A stretch of DNA of 18,194 bases from Candidatus Solincola tengchongensis (lineage in GTDB: Bacteria; Actinomycetota; Geothermincolia; Geothermincolales; RBG-13-55-18), in contig JACVJH010000231.1 in the NCBI GenBank assembly GCA_015711895.1, positions 1 through 18,194 of the forward strand, written 5' to 3'. Both the position numbers and the translations under genes were made by a program. The notes below the pieces were generated by a model, which was not told the DNA's origin, made no database searches, and was given only the letters and a program-made list of their open reading frames with translations. Below are positions 8,425 through 14,951 of the stretch, one piece after another. Within the stretch, counting starts at the first letter, position 1, and each line of letters starts with the position of its first letter.

Positions 8425-8724
8425 GTCCCCTGAACCGGCCGCCTCGCCCGAAGGCATAGGGCCGCATTCCGCCCCCGCCCGGGAGCCCGGTGCCTTCACC
8501 GCCCTCCTTCACGCTCTCCGTCAGCCACCCTTTTCCCTGGATAAAAATTCTCCGCCGGCGAGGAGTGTCGATCATGCTCCGGCCTTCCACCAGCCTCCCT
8601 TTTGCCGCTGGGGGAGAAAACCCTTTGTCCGCCCCGACGGCGCCAGCCCTCTGTCCCGGAGTAAAGAGACGGTCTTCGTCAGGTCCTGGGTTTTTCCCGG
8701 TGGGTGAAGGCAAGGCGGCGGTCC
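8425..8724. other. Convergent intergenic region
   Basis: About 300 bp between the ends of the TetR gene and the leftward lipoprotein gene. I see no gene, RNA or strong terminator here. Open frames crossing it are proline-, arginine- and glycine-rich in the way typical of noncoding high-GC DNA. Confidence 0.4.
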
Positions 8725-9189
8725 TCAAAGGTCCAGGAGGTCGACGTACCAGCGCCCTTCCTCCCGCCGCAGCGGCACGCGCAGGGCCTCTCCCTCACCG
8801 AGGTCCATCCTGTTCCCCTCCCGGTCCAGGAAGACGCCCCACACGTGCACCACAGCGCGGTCCCCCTCCACATCGACCTGGAACACCGGCTCCTCGACTC
8901 CCCCGTAGGGGACGTCCTCAGTGAAACCGGCGAGAAGGACCGCTCCAAGGGTCTCGTCGTCGGCTTCCGGCATCTCCGCCCTGGCCACCTCCAGGAAAGA
9001 TGGCGCCACCAGGCGCAGGAAGGCCTCGCCATCTCCCCGCATGGCCGCCCGCAGCGCCTCCTCGGCCACCCTCTCCTCCTCGCTCCGGGCCGGGGAGGCG
9101 GGCTTTCCGCAGCCGGCCGCCGTCACCGCCGCCAGGGTAAGGACTACCGCCAGAACGGCTGTCCACGCCGGAGCCTTCAAGCCGCGCAT
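8725..9189 (-). CDS. Small lipoprotein, NTF2/DUF4878-like fold suspected
   Basis: The 154-residue product begins with a clear lipoprotein signal: charged MRGLK, a hydrophobic stretch, and a lipobox ending VTAAGC, so Cys27 should be lipidated and the protein anchored outside the cytoplasmic membrane. The mature part (EERVAEEALRAAMRGDGEAF..., then paired strands ending EGRWYVDLLDL) resembles the helix-then-sheet layout of small NTF2-like or DUF4878 lipoproteins, which often bind ligands or have no known activity. I chose ATG at 9189 because it gives this signal peptide and has GGGAGG eight bases upstream; a much longer open frame exists, but its extra part is Gly/Arg-rich shadow of the upstream gene. 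It overlaps the preceding lipoprotein gene by 13 bp, indicating translational coupling. Confidence 0.8.
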   Translation of the reverse strand: MRGLKAPAWTAVLAVVLTLAAVTAAGCGKPASPARSEEERVAEEALRAAMRGDGEAFLRLVAPSFLEVARAEMPEADDETLGAVLLAGFTEDVPYGGVEEPVFQVDVEGDRAVVHVWGVFLDREGNRMDLGEGEALRVPLRREEGRWYVDLLDL

Positions 9190-9707
9190 CCTCTCACCCT
9201 CCCCGCCCGGCTCATCCACACCGTCTGCTCGGAGACCTTTTTCCACCTGCCTCCCTCGCGGCGCAGGAAATACCTGATGCCCGCCCCGGTCATGGGCCCG
9301 TAGAGGGAACCGACCTCCACCACCGCCTCCCCCTTCTCCGGGTCGTACTCCATGACCGTCACCGAATGCTCCCCGTAGGTCCAGGTGTTGCGCTCTCCTT
9401 CGTGAGTGCCCACCAGCCGGCGGTATTCCTCCAGGTCTATCTCGGAGAGCACCCCTCCCTCCCATTTCCATATGCGCTGGGCCAAGGCCTCCACGGAGAT
9501 GTCCCCCGTGCCGCTCGATCTCCGCATCCACACGGCGACGAAATTGCGTTCCCCCTCACGGGGCACGAGTATCTCCCGGACGGTAAATTCTGCCAGCTCG
9601 GCCTCTTCCTTCTCCACGCCTCCCCCGCCCCCGCAGCCGGGGGTCAGCAGGATTGCCGCCAGCAAAGCGAACGATAAACAGAGCGTCATTCGAAGAACCT
9701 TGACCAT
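9177..9707 (-). CDS. Lipoprotein of unknown function
   Basis: The 176-residue product has a lipoprotein signal peptide with K3 and R6, a hydrophobic core (about residues 8-21) and the lipobox LLTPGC with Cys25, followed by a run of glycines. The mature domain is mixed polar and beta-rich (for example RIWKWEGGVLSEIDLEEY and EAVVEVGSLYGP) and matches no family I can name. I kept the first ATG because the second (residue 7) would remove the positive charges. No Shine-Dalgarno precedes it; instead a perfect TATAAT sits six bases upstream, so the message may be leaderless. The second lipoprotein gene starts inside its 3' end, so the two probably form one operon and one envelope-associated pair. 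Confidence 0.75.
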   Translation of the reverse strand: MVKVLRMTLCLSFALLAAILLTPGCGGGGGVEKEEAELAEFTVREILVPREGERNFVAVWMRRSSGTGDISVEALAQRIWKWEGGVLSEIDLEEYRRLVGTHEGERNTWTYGEHSVTVMEYDPEKGEAVVEVGSLYGPMTGAGIRYFLRREGGRWKKVSEQTVWMSRAGRVRGCAA

Positions 9708-9713
9708 AGGCTG

Positions 9714-9719
9714 ATTATA
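9714..9719 (-). promoter_or_regulatory. -10 element TATAAT of a likely leaderless transcript
   Basis: On the minus strand a perfect TATAAT is followed by six bases and then the ATG of the first lipoprotein gene, which puts transcription start at or beside the start codon. The best -35 candidate is TTGCAC with a long 19-base spacer, so the promoter may be weak or need help. Confidence 0.5.
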
Positions 9720-10089
9720 AACCCTCGCAGGGACAGCGGTGCAAAATCATCCTGTGCCCTTCTCGCAATCCCGCAGGCCACCAGGAGGAATGGATCATCC
9801 TCCGCACCCTTGCGGCAGCTCCCGTTCGTGTCCGCGAGGGATGATGAGCGCACGGTCGTCGATTCCCGGGATCGCTCGGGATGAGGGTTTCTTTTCCGCG
9901 TCTCGTGGCGGCGTGCATGGTCATGCCGCAACGGGAATAGGTTCCGGGGGGCCTTCACCGGGAAAACCGCGGGGGAGCGGACGGCCTTAAACCAAAACGA
10001 TGACGCCCTTGTGCATTACCTGATATCGGAGCCCCTCAATATGAATGGGACCGGTTTTGCCCCAACCGCGTTACGGCCCCGAAGAAGAG

Positions 10090-10124
10090 GGAGGGGGGAT
10101 GGTCCGCACTGGCCTCCCCCCTCC
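10090..10124 (-). terminator. Strong hairpin downstream of trpB2
   Basis: A perfect 10-bp stem, GGAGGGGGGA at 10090-10099 with TCCCCCCTCC at 10115-10124, encloses a 15-base loop that can pair further (GG/CC). On the minus strand it lies about 100 bp beyond the trpB2 stop and is followed by CTCTTCTTC, not a true T-run. A smaller hairpin CTCCAC-AAA-GTGGAG lies nearer the gene (about 10196-10210). Confidence 0.45.
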
Positions 10125-10221
10125 TGCGACGCCGATCCTCCCGGGCTCCCCCGGCAACCTCTGAAACGCCCTTCGCCGGCTTCGCTGCGCCCGTCCCTCC
10201 ACAAAGTGGAGCGCCGCCGCC

Positions 10222-11529
10222 TCAGACGTCGCTCAGGCGCCCGCTCAGGTACTCGTCGTAAGCCGCCAGGTCCAGCAGTCCGTGCCCGGAGAAGTTGAAG
10301 AAGATGCACTTGGACTCGCCGCTCTCCCGGCACCTTACCGCCTCGTCGATGACCGCTTTGATGGCGTGAGACGTCTCGGGGGCGGGGATGATCCCCTCGG
10401 TGCGGGCGAAGGTGACCGCGGCCTCGAAGACCTCCACCTGGTGGTAGGCCCGGGCTTCCATGACCCCTTCCTTCACCAGCAGACTGATGATCGGGGCATC
10501 TCCGTGGTACCTCAGCCCTCCGGCATGGGACGGCGGGGGGATGAACTCATGGCCCAGGGTGTACATGAGCAGAAGGGGCGTCATCTCCGCCGTGTCCCCG
10601 AAGTCGTACTCGAAGCGGCCGCCGGTGAGGGTGGGGCAGGAGGTGGGCTCCACGGCAATGAGCCGGATGTCCTTCCCCTGCAGGCGGTCCACCACGAAGG
10701 GGAGGGCCGTCCCCCCGAAGTTGGAGCCGCCGCCCACGCAGCCGATGACCATGTCCGGGTAATCGTCCACCAGCTCGAAGGCCTTCTTGGCCTCCAGGCC
10801 GATGACCGTCTGGTGGAGTAGCACGTGGTTGAGCACGCTTCCCAGGCTGTACTTCACATCGTCGCCCTGCACGGCCAGCTCGATGGCCTCGGAAATGGCG
10901 ATTCCCAGGCTTCCGGGAGTGTCGGGCGACTTTTCCAGCACTTTCCTGCCCGTCTCCGTCATCTCGCTGGGGCTGGGCTGCACCTTGGCCCCCCAGGTCT
11001 CCATGAGCACCCGCCGGTAGGGCTTCTGCTGGTAGCTGGAGCGGACCATGAAGACCTGCAGCTCCAGGCCGAAGAAGCTGCAGCCCATGGCCAGGGCGCT
11101 CCCCCACTGCCCAGCTCCCGTCTCGGTGGTGAGCTTGCGCACTCCCTCCTTCTTGTTGTAATAGGCCTGGGCCACGGCGGTGTTGGGCTTGTGGCTCCCC
11201 GCCGGGCTTACACCCTCGTTCTTGTAATAGATGCGGGCCGGCGTCTGGAGGTGCTTCTCCAGCCGGGTGGCCCGGATGAAGGGAGTGGGACGCCAGATGC
11301 GGTAGACGTCCAGCACCTCGCCCGGTATGTCGATGTAGCGCTCCTGGCTCACTTCCTGCTCGATGAGGCCCACGGGGAAAAGGGGAGCCAGATCATCCGG
11401 ACCCACCGGCTGCCTGGTGGCCGGGTGCAACGGCGGCTCCAGAGGCTTGGGGAGGTCCGGCAGTACGTTGTACCAGGCCTCCGGGATGTCCTTCTCCCCC
11501 AGATGGATTATCTTGGGTTGCTCTTTCAT
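10222..11529 (-). CDS. trpB: Tryptophan synthase beta chain, TrpB2 type
   Basis: The 435-residue PLP enzyme joins indole and serine to make tryptophan. The PLP lysine is K114 in GSHKPNTA, the catalytic-loop motif is ETGAGQWG (136-143), with W where classical TrpB has H, and the phosphate-binding GGGSN motif is present. The longer N-terminal region (about 80 residues before RPTPFIRATRLE) and the W variant mark the TrpB2 subgroup rather than the TrpA-bound TrpB1. No trpA or other trp gene is adjacent. TrpB2 enzymes generally do not form a tight TrpA complex and may salvage free indole. I chose ATG at 11529, six bases after GGAGGA; the GTG two codons earlier touches that site. A Trp-codon attenuator lies 170-310 bp upstream, so expression should rise when tryptophan is scarce. 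Confidence 0.93.
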   Translation of the reverse strand: MKEQPKIIHLGEKDIPEAWYNVLPDLPKPLEPPLHPATRQPVGPDDLAPLFPVGLIEQEVSQERYIDIPGEVLDVYRIWRPTPFIRATRLEKHLQTPARIYYKNEGVSPAGSHKPNTAVAQAYYNKKEGVRKLTTETGAGQWGSALAMGCSFFGLELQVFMVRSSYQQKPYRRVLMETWGAKVQPSPSEMTETGRKVLEKSPDTPGSLGIAISEAIELAVQGDDVKYSLGSVLNHVLLHQTVIGLEAKKAFELVDDYPDMVIGCVGGGSNFGGTALPFVVDRLQGKDIRLIAVEPTSCPTLTGGRFEYDFGDTAEMTPLLLMYTLGHEFIPPPSHAGGLRYHGDAPIISLLVKEGVMEARAYHQVEVFEAAVTFARTEGIIPAPETSHAIKAVIDEAVRCRESGESKCIFFNFSGHGLLDLAAYDEYLSGRLSDV

Positions 11530-11694
11530 CTTCACTCCTCCTCACCTACCAAACTGACACATCGCGGACACGCCAAGCCGTCCAGGGTTATCCTCTCACC
11601 TTCCTTCCTCCTCCTGTGAAAGCACTTCAAGAGGCCCATCCCCGCCACTTCGGCCCTCGACCGGCACATGTACCCACAGCGTCCTATCCTATAT

Positions 11695-11727
11695 AAAAGG
11701 GCCACGGAGTTTCTCTCTCCGTGGCCC
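11695..11727 (-). terminator. Attenuator terminator upstream of trpB2
   Basis: On the minus strand an 11-bp perfect stem, GGGCCACGGAG and CTCCGTGGCCC with the 7-base loop AGAGAAA, is followed directly by TTTTATATAG. It is a textbook intrinsic terminator placed between the leader peptide and the trpB2 start. Its 5' arm (GCCACGG) can instead pair with CCGTGGC at 11774-11780, which would prevent termination. Confidence 0.85.
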
Positions 11728-11746
11728 GTGATGCCTGTCCCGTGTC

Positions 11747-11839
11747 TCAACGCGCTCTGGGCGGGCAGGCACCGCCACGGTGCGCCCGCCACCACCAGGC
11801 AAAGTTCCTTTTCTCCCTCTTCAAGCCTTTTTCCAACAT
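11747..11839 (-). CDS. trpL: trp leader peptide with three consecutive Trp codons
   Basis: A 30-codon open frame starts at ATG 11839, about 27 bases after the predicted transcription start, with GGGAAGG nine bases upstream (11849-11855). It begins MLEKGLKREKRNFA and then has three TGG codons in a row at 11797-11789, before RAHRGGACPPRAR and a TGA at 11749-11747. Tryptophan is rare, so three adjacent codons in a short upstream frame ahead of a tryptophan synthase gene are strong evidence of a sensor peptide. The frame stops 20 bases before the terminator stem. The peptide itself should have no function beyond positioning the ribosome. An in-frame ATG at 11848 is possible but touches the ribosome site. 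Confidence 0.85.
   Translation of the reverse strand: MLEKGLKREKRNFAWWWRAHRGGACPPRAR
11760..11790 (-). promoter_or_regulatory. Attenuator hairpin 1:2 and antiterminator sequence
   Basis: Starting inside the third Trp codon, the leader RNA can fold into a stem of 7 bp (GGCGGGC/GCCCGCC), a 2-base bulge, and 6 bp (GCACCG/CGGTGC) with a 3-base loop. Its tip contains CCGTGGC (11780-11774), the 7-nt complement of the terminator's 5' arm. A ribosome stalled at the Trp codons would mask the 5' arm and free part of this sequence for antitermination. Confidence 0.75.
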
Positions 11840-11872
11840 TGAAAACATCCTTCCCACCGGATGACGGTAAAA

Positions 11873-11901
11873 ATTATCTTTTTTAAGGCCTTCATTGTCA
11901 A
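11873..11901 (-). promoter_or_regulatory. Promoter of the trpL-trpB2 transcript
   Basis: On the minus strand a perfect -35 TTGACA (11901-11896) is followed by a 17-base spacer and GATAAT (11878-11873), five of six matches to the -10 consensus. It is the best promoter in the window and lies just ahead of the leader peptide. Confidence 0.85.
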
Positions 11902-11904
11902 CTG

Positions 11905-11924
11905 CGAAAGAGGCCGCCCTTTCG
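11905..11924. promoter_or_regulatory. Inverted repeat beside the trp promoter
   Basis: CGAAAG and CTTTCG form a perfect 6-bp inverted repeat with an 8-base spacer, ending three bases upstream of the TTGACA box. It may be an operator adding repressor or activator control to the attenuator, or a weak hairpin at the end of the preceding small gene's transcript. Confidence 0.35.
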
Positions 11925-11978
11925 TCCTGTGTGCCTCTCTTGCCTTGCCAGGATGCTGGTGCCATCCCTCAACTCTTT

Positions 11979-12194
11979 TCAAGCCCTGAAGTACCTGCCG
12001 CGAAGATACGGCATCAACCGTTCGAGGCAGCGGCTTCCGGTCCCCATAAGGTCATGTAGAAACATGAAAAGAAAGTGTCCGTTATGAACAGCTCTTTTAC
12101 GGGTCAACGAATCGATCTCCGTCCAGGCCTGCTCCGTGAGGTTCTCAGTGAGCTCGAGGGCTGCCTCTTCCGATTCAATCTGGTACTCTTGCAT
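11979..12194 (-). CDS. Small protein of unknown function (71 aa)
   Basis: The 71-residue frame starts at an ATG six bases after a strong AAAGGAG site, which makes it likely to be real. The protein is acidic and helical at its start (about residues 1-30), basic around SLTRKRAVHNGH, then has a short hydrophobic stretch (FLFMFLHDLMG, about 41-51) that is too short and polar for a sure membrane segment, and a basic tail. I do not recognise a family. It ends 78 bp upstream of the trp promoter on the same strand, so read-through into trpL is conceivable, but no link to tryptophan is visible in the protein itself. Confidence 0.6.
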   Translation of the reverse strand: MQEYQIESEEAALELTENLTEQAWTEIDSLTRKRAVHNGHFLFMFLHDLMGTGSRCLERLMPYLRGRYFRA

Positions 12195-12516
12195 GGGGTG
12201 CTCCTTTCGCTAAGGCAGCCTTCTTTTCTGAAAGGAAAGCATCCCGCCTGAATTTCAGCAAGATGGTTTATGTGACCGACATGCCGGCCTCGCGATGCCG
12301 GACGACGGTTCCTCTTAACGCCGATCCTCGCCGCCGCGAAGGAGTTCGGTTATAAAATTGGCTGGGTGTTTACATCCGACGACGGACACGACCACCGCGG
12401 CCTTGATCTCCATTCGGAGAAGGCCCGCATGGAATCGAGAGGGACACATCGCCTGAGTCAGGGGTATTTCGGGCGAAGCGAAAGAGAAACGCGTCGAGCC
12501 GGAAGGGGGTGTCGAG
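12195..12516. other. Divergent intergenic region
   Basis: About 320 bp between the leftward small gene and the rightward cupin gene, so promoters for both should lie here. The only -10-like site I see toward the cupin gene is TATAAA near 12350, with no matching -35. A short open frame crosses the right half but has no family features and no good ribosome site. Confidence 0.35.
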
Positions 12517-13233
12517 TTGAGTCACGATGGGGAAGCCGGGGAAAGGCAGGCGGTTTACGTCATGGTCGAAGCGGTGGAAAGCGTGCCTTGTGAGGGGTGT
12601 ATCAGAACTACGAGGAGGGAGCTGCTCCGAGGCGAGCATCTGTCGATCGACCAGCTGACCATCATGGGGCAAGGCGAGGCGGAGGATTACGGCCCGAGCC
12701 CGACAGGAAGATTATGGTACGTCGTGGAAGGGGAGGCCGCCCTGCGGGAAAAGGCAGAGGGTCCACCGGTGTCCATGGGCTCTCTGATCGTCGTCCCCGC
12801 GGGTTTTCACTGGGGTCCGGAACTCTATATCCTCTCCGACCGGCTGACCGTTCTGGACATCGCGCCTCGGGCACGGAACCGGGAGACGGGGCTTTCCCCG
12901 GCCGAACCCGCATCCGTCGTCCGCGTCGTGAGGCCCGAGGACGTCCCGCCTTACCGTCCCGCGGGTCATTTCGAGACCACCAACAGGTGCCTGTACATCG
13001 ATGAAGCGGTTGAGGTCATAGAGGGTACCATAGAGGCCGGGGGAGGTGCCCAGAGGCACTTTCACCGGGATCACGAACAAGTGCTTTACATCCTGGAAAC
13101 CCCCAGTCCCATGCTGATATATTACCCGAAGGGCACCCCTCACGGAACGCCGGGCGGGGTCTCCTCACGCCTCAAGCTCCTGGTTATATATTCCCCGCCC
13201 CTGGGGGAATCCCAAAACACGATGATGGAATGA
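12517..13233 (+). CDS. Two-domain cupin protein
   Basis: The 238-residue protein contains two cupin-like halves. The N-terminal half (about 45-120) keeps the second cupin motif (GSLIVVPAGFHWG) but lacks the HxH of the first motif, so its metal site looks incomplete. The C-terminal half (about 150-230) has HFHRDHEQ, fitting HxHx3E, and PKGTPHG, so it may bind a metal. Cupins range from dioxygenases and isomerases to storage proteins, and I cannot assign a reaction. Translation probably begins at TTG 12517 after GGAAGGGGG; the ATG at 12562 is an alternative. It ends 33 bp before the acyl-CoA synthetase gene, so the two likely form an operon and the cupin may act on the same carboxylate substrate. 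Confidence 0.75.
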   Translation: MSHDGEAGERQAVYVMVEAVESVPCEGCIRTTRRELLRGEHLSIDQLTIMGQGEAEDYGPSPTGRLWYVVEGEAALREKAEGPPVSMGSLIVVPAGFHWGPELYILSDRLTVLDIAPRARNRETGLSPAEPASVVRVVRPEDVPPYRPAGHFETTNRCLYIDEAVEVIEGTIEAGGGAQRHFHRDHEQVLYILETPSPMLIYYPKGTPHGTPGGVSSRLKLLVIYSPPLGESQNTMME

Positions 13234-13266
13234 CGGCGTCCGTCGTGATCATGGGAGGAGGAGAAG

Positions 13267-14796
13267 TTGATACCGCTGCACGAGAAACTGTTCCGGGCCG
13301 CGGAGAAGTTCGGACAGCGGAGATGCGTCATCAGCGGGAGCGAGGAAGTGACCTTCGAGCGGTTCGCCGACCGCGTGGAGCGCCTGGCCGGGGCGCTGCA
13401 GTCCCTGGGGCTGAAAAAGGGGGACAGGATATCCATACTCGCGCACAATCGCATGGACTACCTGGCCTGTCACTTCGCCACTTCCATGATCGGCTCGATT
13501 CTTCACGTGATGAACACGCGTCATGTGGTCCCCGAATGGTCCTGGGCCATGAACGATGCCGAGACAAGCGCGCTGATAGTGGACGGGGAACACGCAGGCG
13601 CGATCCCCGAGTTGCGGAAGAGGTGTCCGAGCCTCCGGTTCGTGGTGGGAATAGGCCAGGCTGAGGGAGCGGATTTTACCACCGATCAACTGGTCGAAGG
13701 GAAAAAGCGCGTCCGGAACGTTCCCCGCGCCCTTCCCCAGGACCCCGTCCTTTTGATCTACACCAGCGGGACGACGGGACGGCCCAAGGGATGCCTCCAG
13801 ACCCAGGAAGGCTCGAGCACCGTGGACGATCTCACCGCCGAGGTGATGCAGGTCACCGAGGAGGACGTCTACATGGCCATCATGCCCTATTTCCACCAAG
13901 CGGGGATGATAAGGTCCCGGGCCACCATGAACAAAGGAGGGGCCAACGTGGTCCCCGAAGCGCTGAAAATCGAGGACATAGCGCAGCTCATGGCGGAGAA
14001 GAAGGTGACCATCACCATGCTGGTATCCGCTCAACAGGGCTTGGTGCTCTTCGACAAGGCGGTGAACCAGGGGCTGGACTTCTCCCCCCTGCGCCTCATC
14101 ATAAGCGGCGGCGGCATGGGCCGTAAGACGATGCTCGCGCTCAAGGTCCTGTGCGACACTTTGAAATGCGATTTCATGGGAATATACGGACAGACCGAAT
14201 GCACGGGTCCGGTGACGGTGGTGAGCGGCGAGGTGGCCTTCGAGAACCCGGACACCTGCGGAAAACCCATGAGGGGAATCGACCTGGAGATATGGGACGA
14301 GAACAACAACCCCCTTCCCCCGGGCTCGGTGGGGGAGATAATGGTGCGCTCCAGGATGACTACCCGTTACTGGAAGAACCCGGAAGCCAACGAGGCCCTG
14401 TACACGGGGGAATGGCTGCACACCGGAGACCTGGGGAAGCTGGACGAGGAAGGGTACCTTTACTTCGTGGACCGCAAGAAGGACCTCATCAAGACGGGAG
14501 GGGAGAACGTCTACCCCCAGGAGGTGGAAACCGTCCTCAACCAGCATCCAAGGATCGCCGACGTGGCGGTCATAGGCCTGCCCGACCCCCAGTGGGGCGA
14601 GGCGGTGACGGCGGCGGTCGTCTCCGCGGACGGCGGGGAGCTTTCCCTGGATGAAGTGAGGTCCTTCTGCAGGGGGAAGATAGCCGGGTACAAGATCCCC
14701 AAGAGGGTGGTGATGGTGGAGAGCATACCCAAGAACGAGACCGGAAAGGTGGTGAAGCGCAAGCTCAGGGAACTCTTCCTGGAGAAGGAAGGCTGA
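13267..14796 (+). CDS. AMP-dependent acyl-CoA synthetase
   Basis: The 509-residue enzyme belongs to the ANL superfamily, which activates a carboxylic acid with ATP and then forms its CoA thioester. Visible motifs in order: the P-loop YTSGTTGRPKG (about 164-174), YGQTE (about 306-310), the hinge region with TGDLG (about 385) and DRKKDLIKTGGENVYPQE, and the C-terminal PKNETGK lysine (about 494) that contacts the adenylate. Length is full and all core motifs are intact. The start is TTG at 13267 behind a GGAGGAGGAG site. Substrate cannot be read; the sequence is in the broad medium/long-chain or aryl/crotonobetaine-type group. It sits after the cupin gene and converges with the BKACE and enoyl-CoA hydratase genes, suggesting a shared degradative pathway. 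Confidence 0.92.
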   Translation: MIPLHEKLFRAAEKFGQRRCVISGSEEVTFERFADRVERLAGALQSLGLKKGDRISILAHNRMDYLACHFATSMIGSILHVMNTRHVVPEWSWAMNDAETSALIVDGEHAGAIPELRKRCPSLRFVVGIGQAEGADFTTDQLVEGKKRVRNVPRALPQDPVLLIYTSGTTGRPKGCLQTQEGSSTVDDLTAEVMQVTEEDVYMAIMPYFHQAGMIRSRATMNKGGANVVPEALKIEDIAQLMAEKKVTITMLVSAQQGLVLFDKAVNQGLDFSPLRLIISGGGMGRKTMLALKVLCDTLKCDFMGIYGQTECTGPVTVVSGEVAFENPDTCGKPMRGIDLEIWDENNNPLPPGSVGEIMVRSRMTTRYWKNPEANEALYTGEWLHTGDLGKLDEEGYLYFVDRKKDLIKTGGENVYPQEVETVLNQHPRIADVAVIGLPDPQWGEAVTAAVVSADGGELSLDEVRSFCRGKIAGYKIPKRVVMVESIPKNETGKVVKRKLRELFLEKEG

Positions 14797-14874
14797 GGCG
14801 CGATTCGGGGTATAATCCCTCGCTTCCGAGGCCGTTGGGGGAATACTCGCGCCACCCCTCCATGCCCACACTCC

Positions 14875-14889
14875 GCACCGCCACGGTGC
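14875..14889. repeat. 15-bp palindromic sequence shared with the trp leader
   Basis: GCACCG-CCA-CGGTGC here is identical to 11769-11783, the tip of the trp leader hairpin. It lies between two converging genes and could act as a small hairpin. It might be coincidence, given the palindrome and high GC. Confidence 0.4.
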
Positions 14890-14951
14890 CCAACTGTCCC
14901 ACGCGGACTAGCGCATTAGGGGCCGAGGCGCCAAGAGCTTAAGGCGTATGT

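Larger units (their letters stand above)
9708..10221. other. Gene-free region with probable interspersed repeat
   Basis: About 500 bp without a convincing gene. Between about 9740 and 9900 the minus strand would translate to fragments such as HPERSR and GIARRAQDD. I associate such fragments with short interspersed intergenic repeats and not with proteins. The part nearest trpB2 carries the hairpins listed separately. Confidence 0.4.

Noticed and set aside
8725..9531. 268-codon version of the small lipoprotein
   Set aside because: The first 114 codons overlap the other lipoprotein gene in a shifted frame and would bury the signal peptide inside the protein.
11532..11795. 87-codon frame upstream of trpB2 as a protein
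   Set aside because: It runs through the attenuator terminator in a different frame from the Trp-codon leader and lacks a ribosome site.
11695..11839. T-box riboswitch upstream of trpB2
   Set aside because: No T-box TGGNACC motif was found; the Trp-codon peptide with alternative hairpins explains the region better.
14810..14815. TATAAT as a promoter between the converging genes
   Set aside because: It has no -35 partner and no gene downstream in the correct direction.
13249..14871. 540-codon open frame on the minus strand
   Set aside because: It is the antisense shadow of the acyl-CoA synthetase, whose motifs are all intact on the plus strand.
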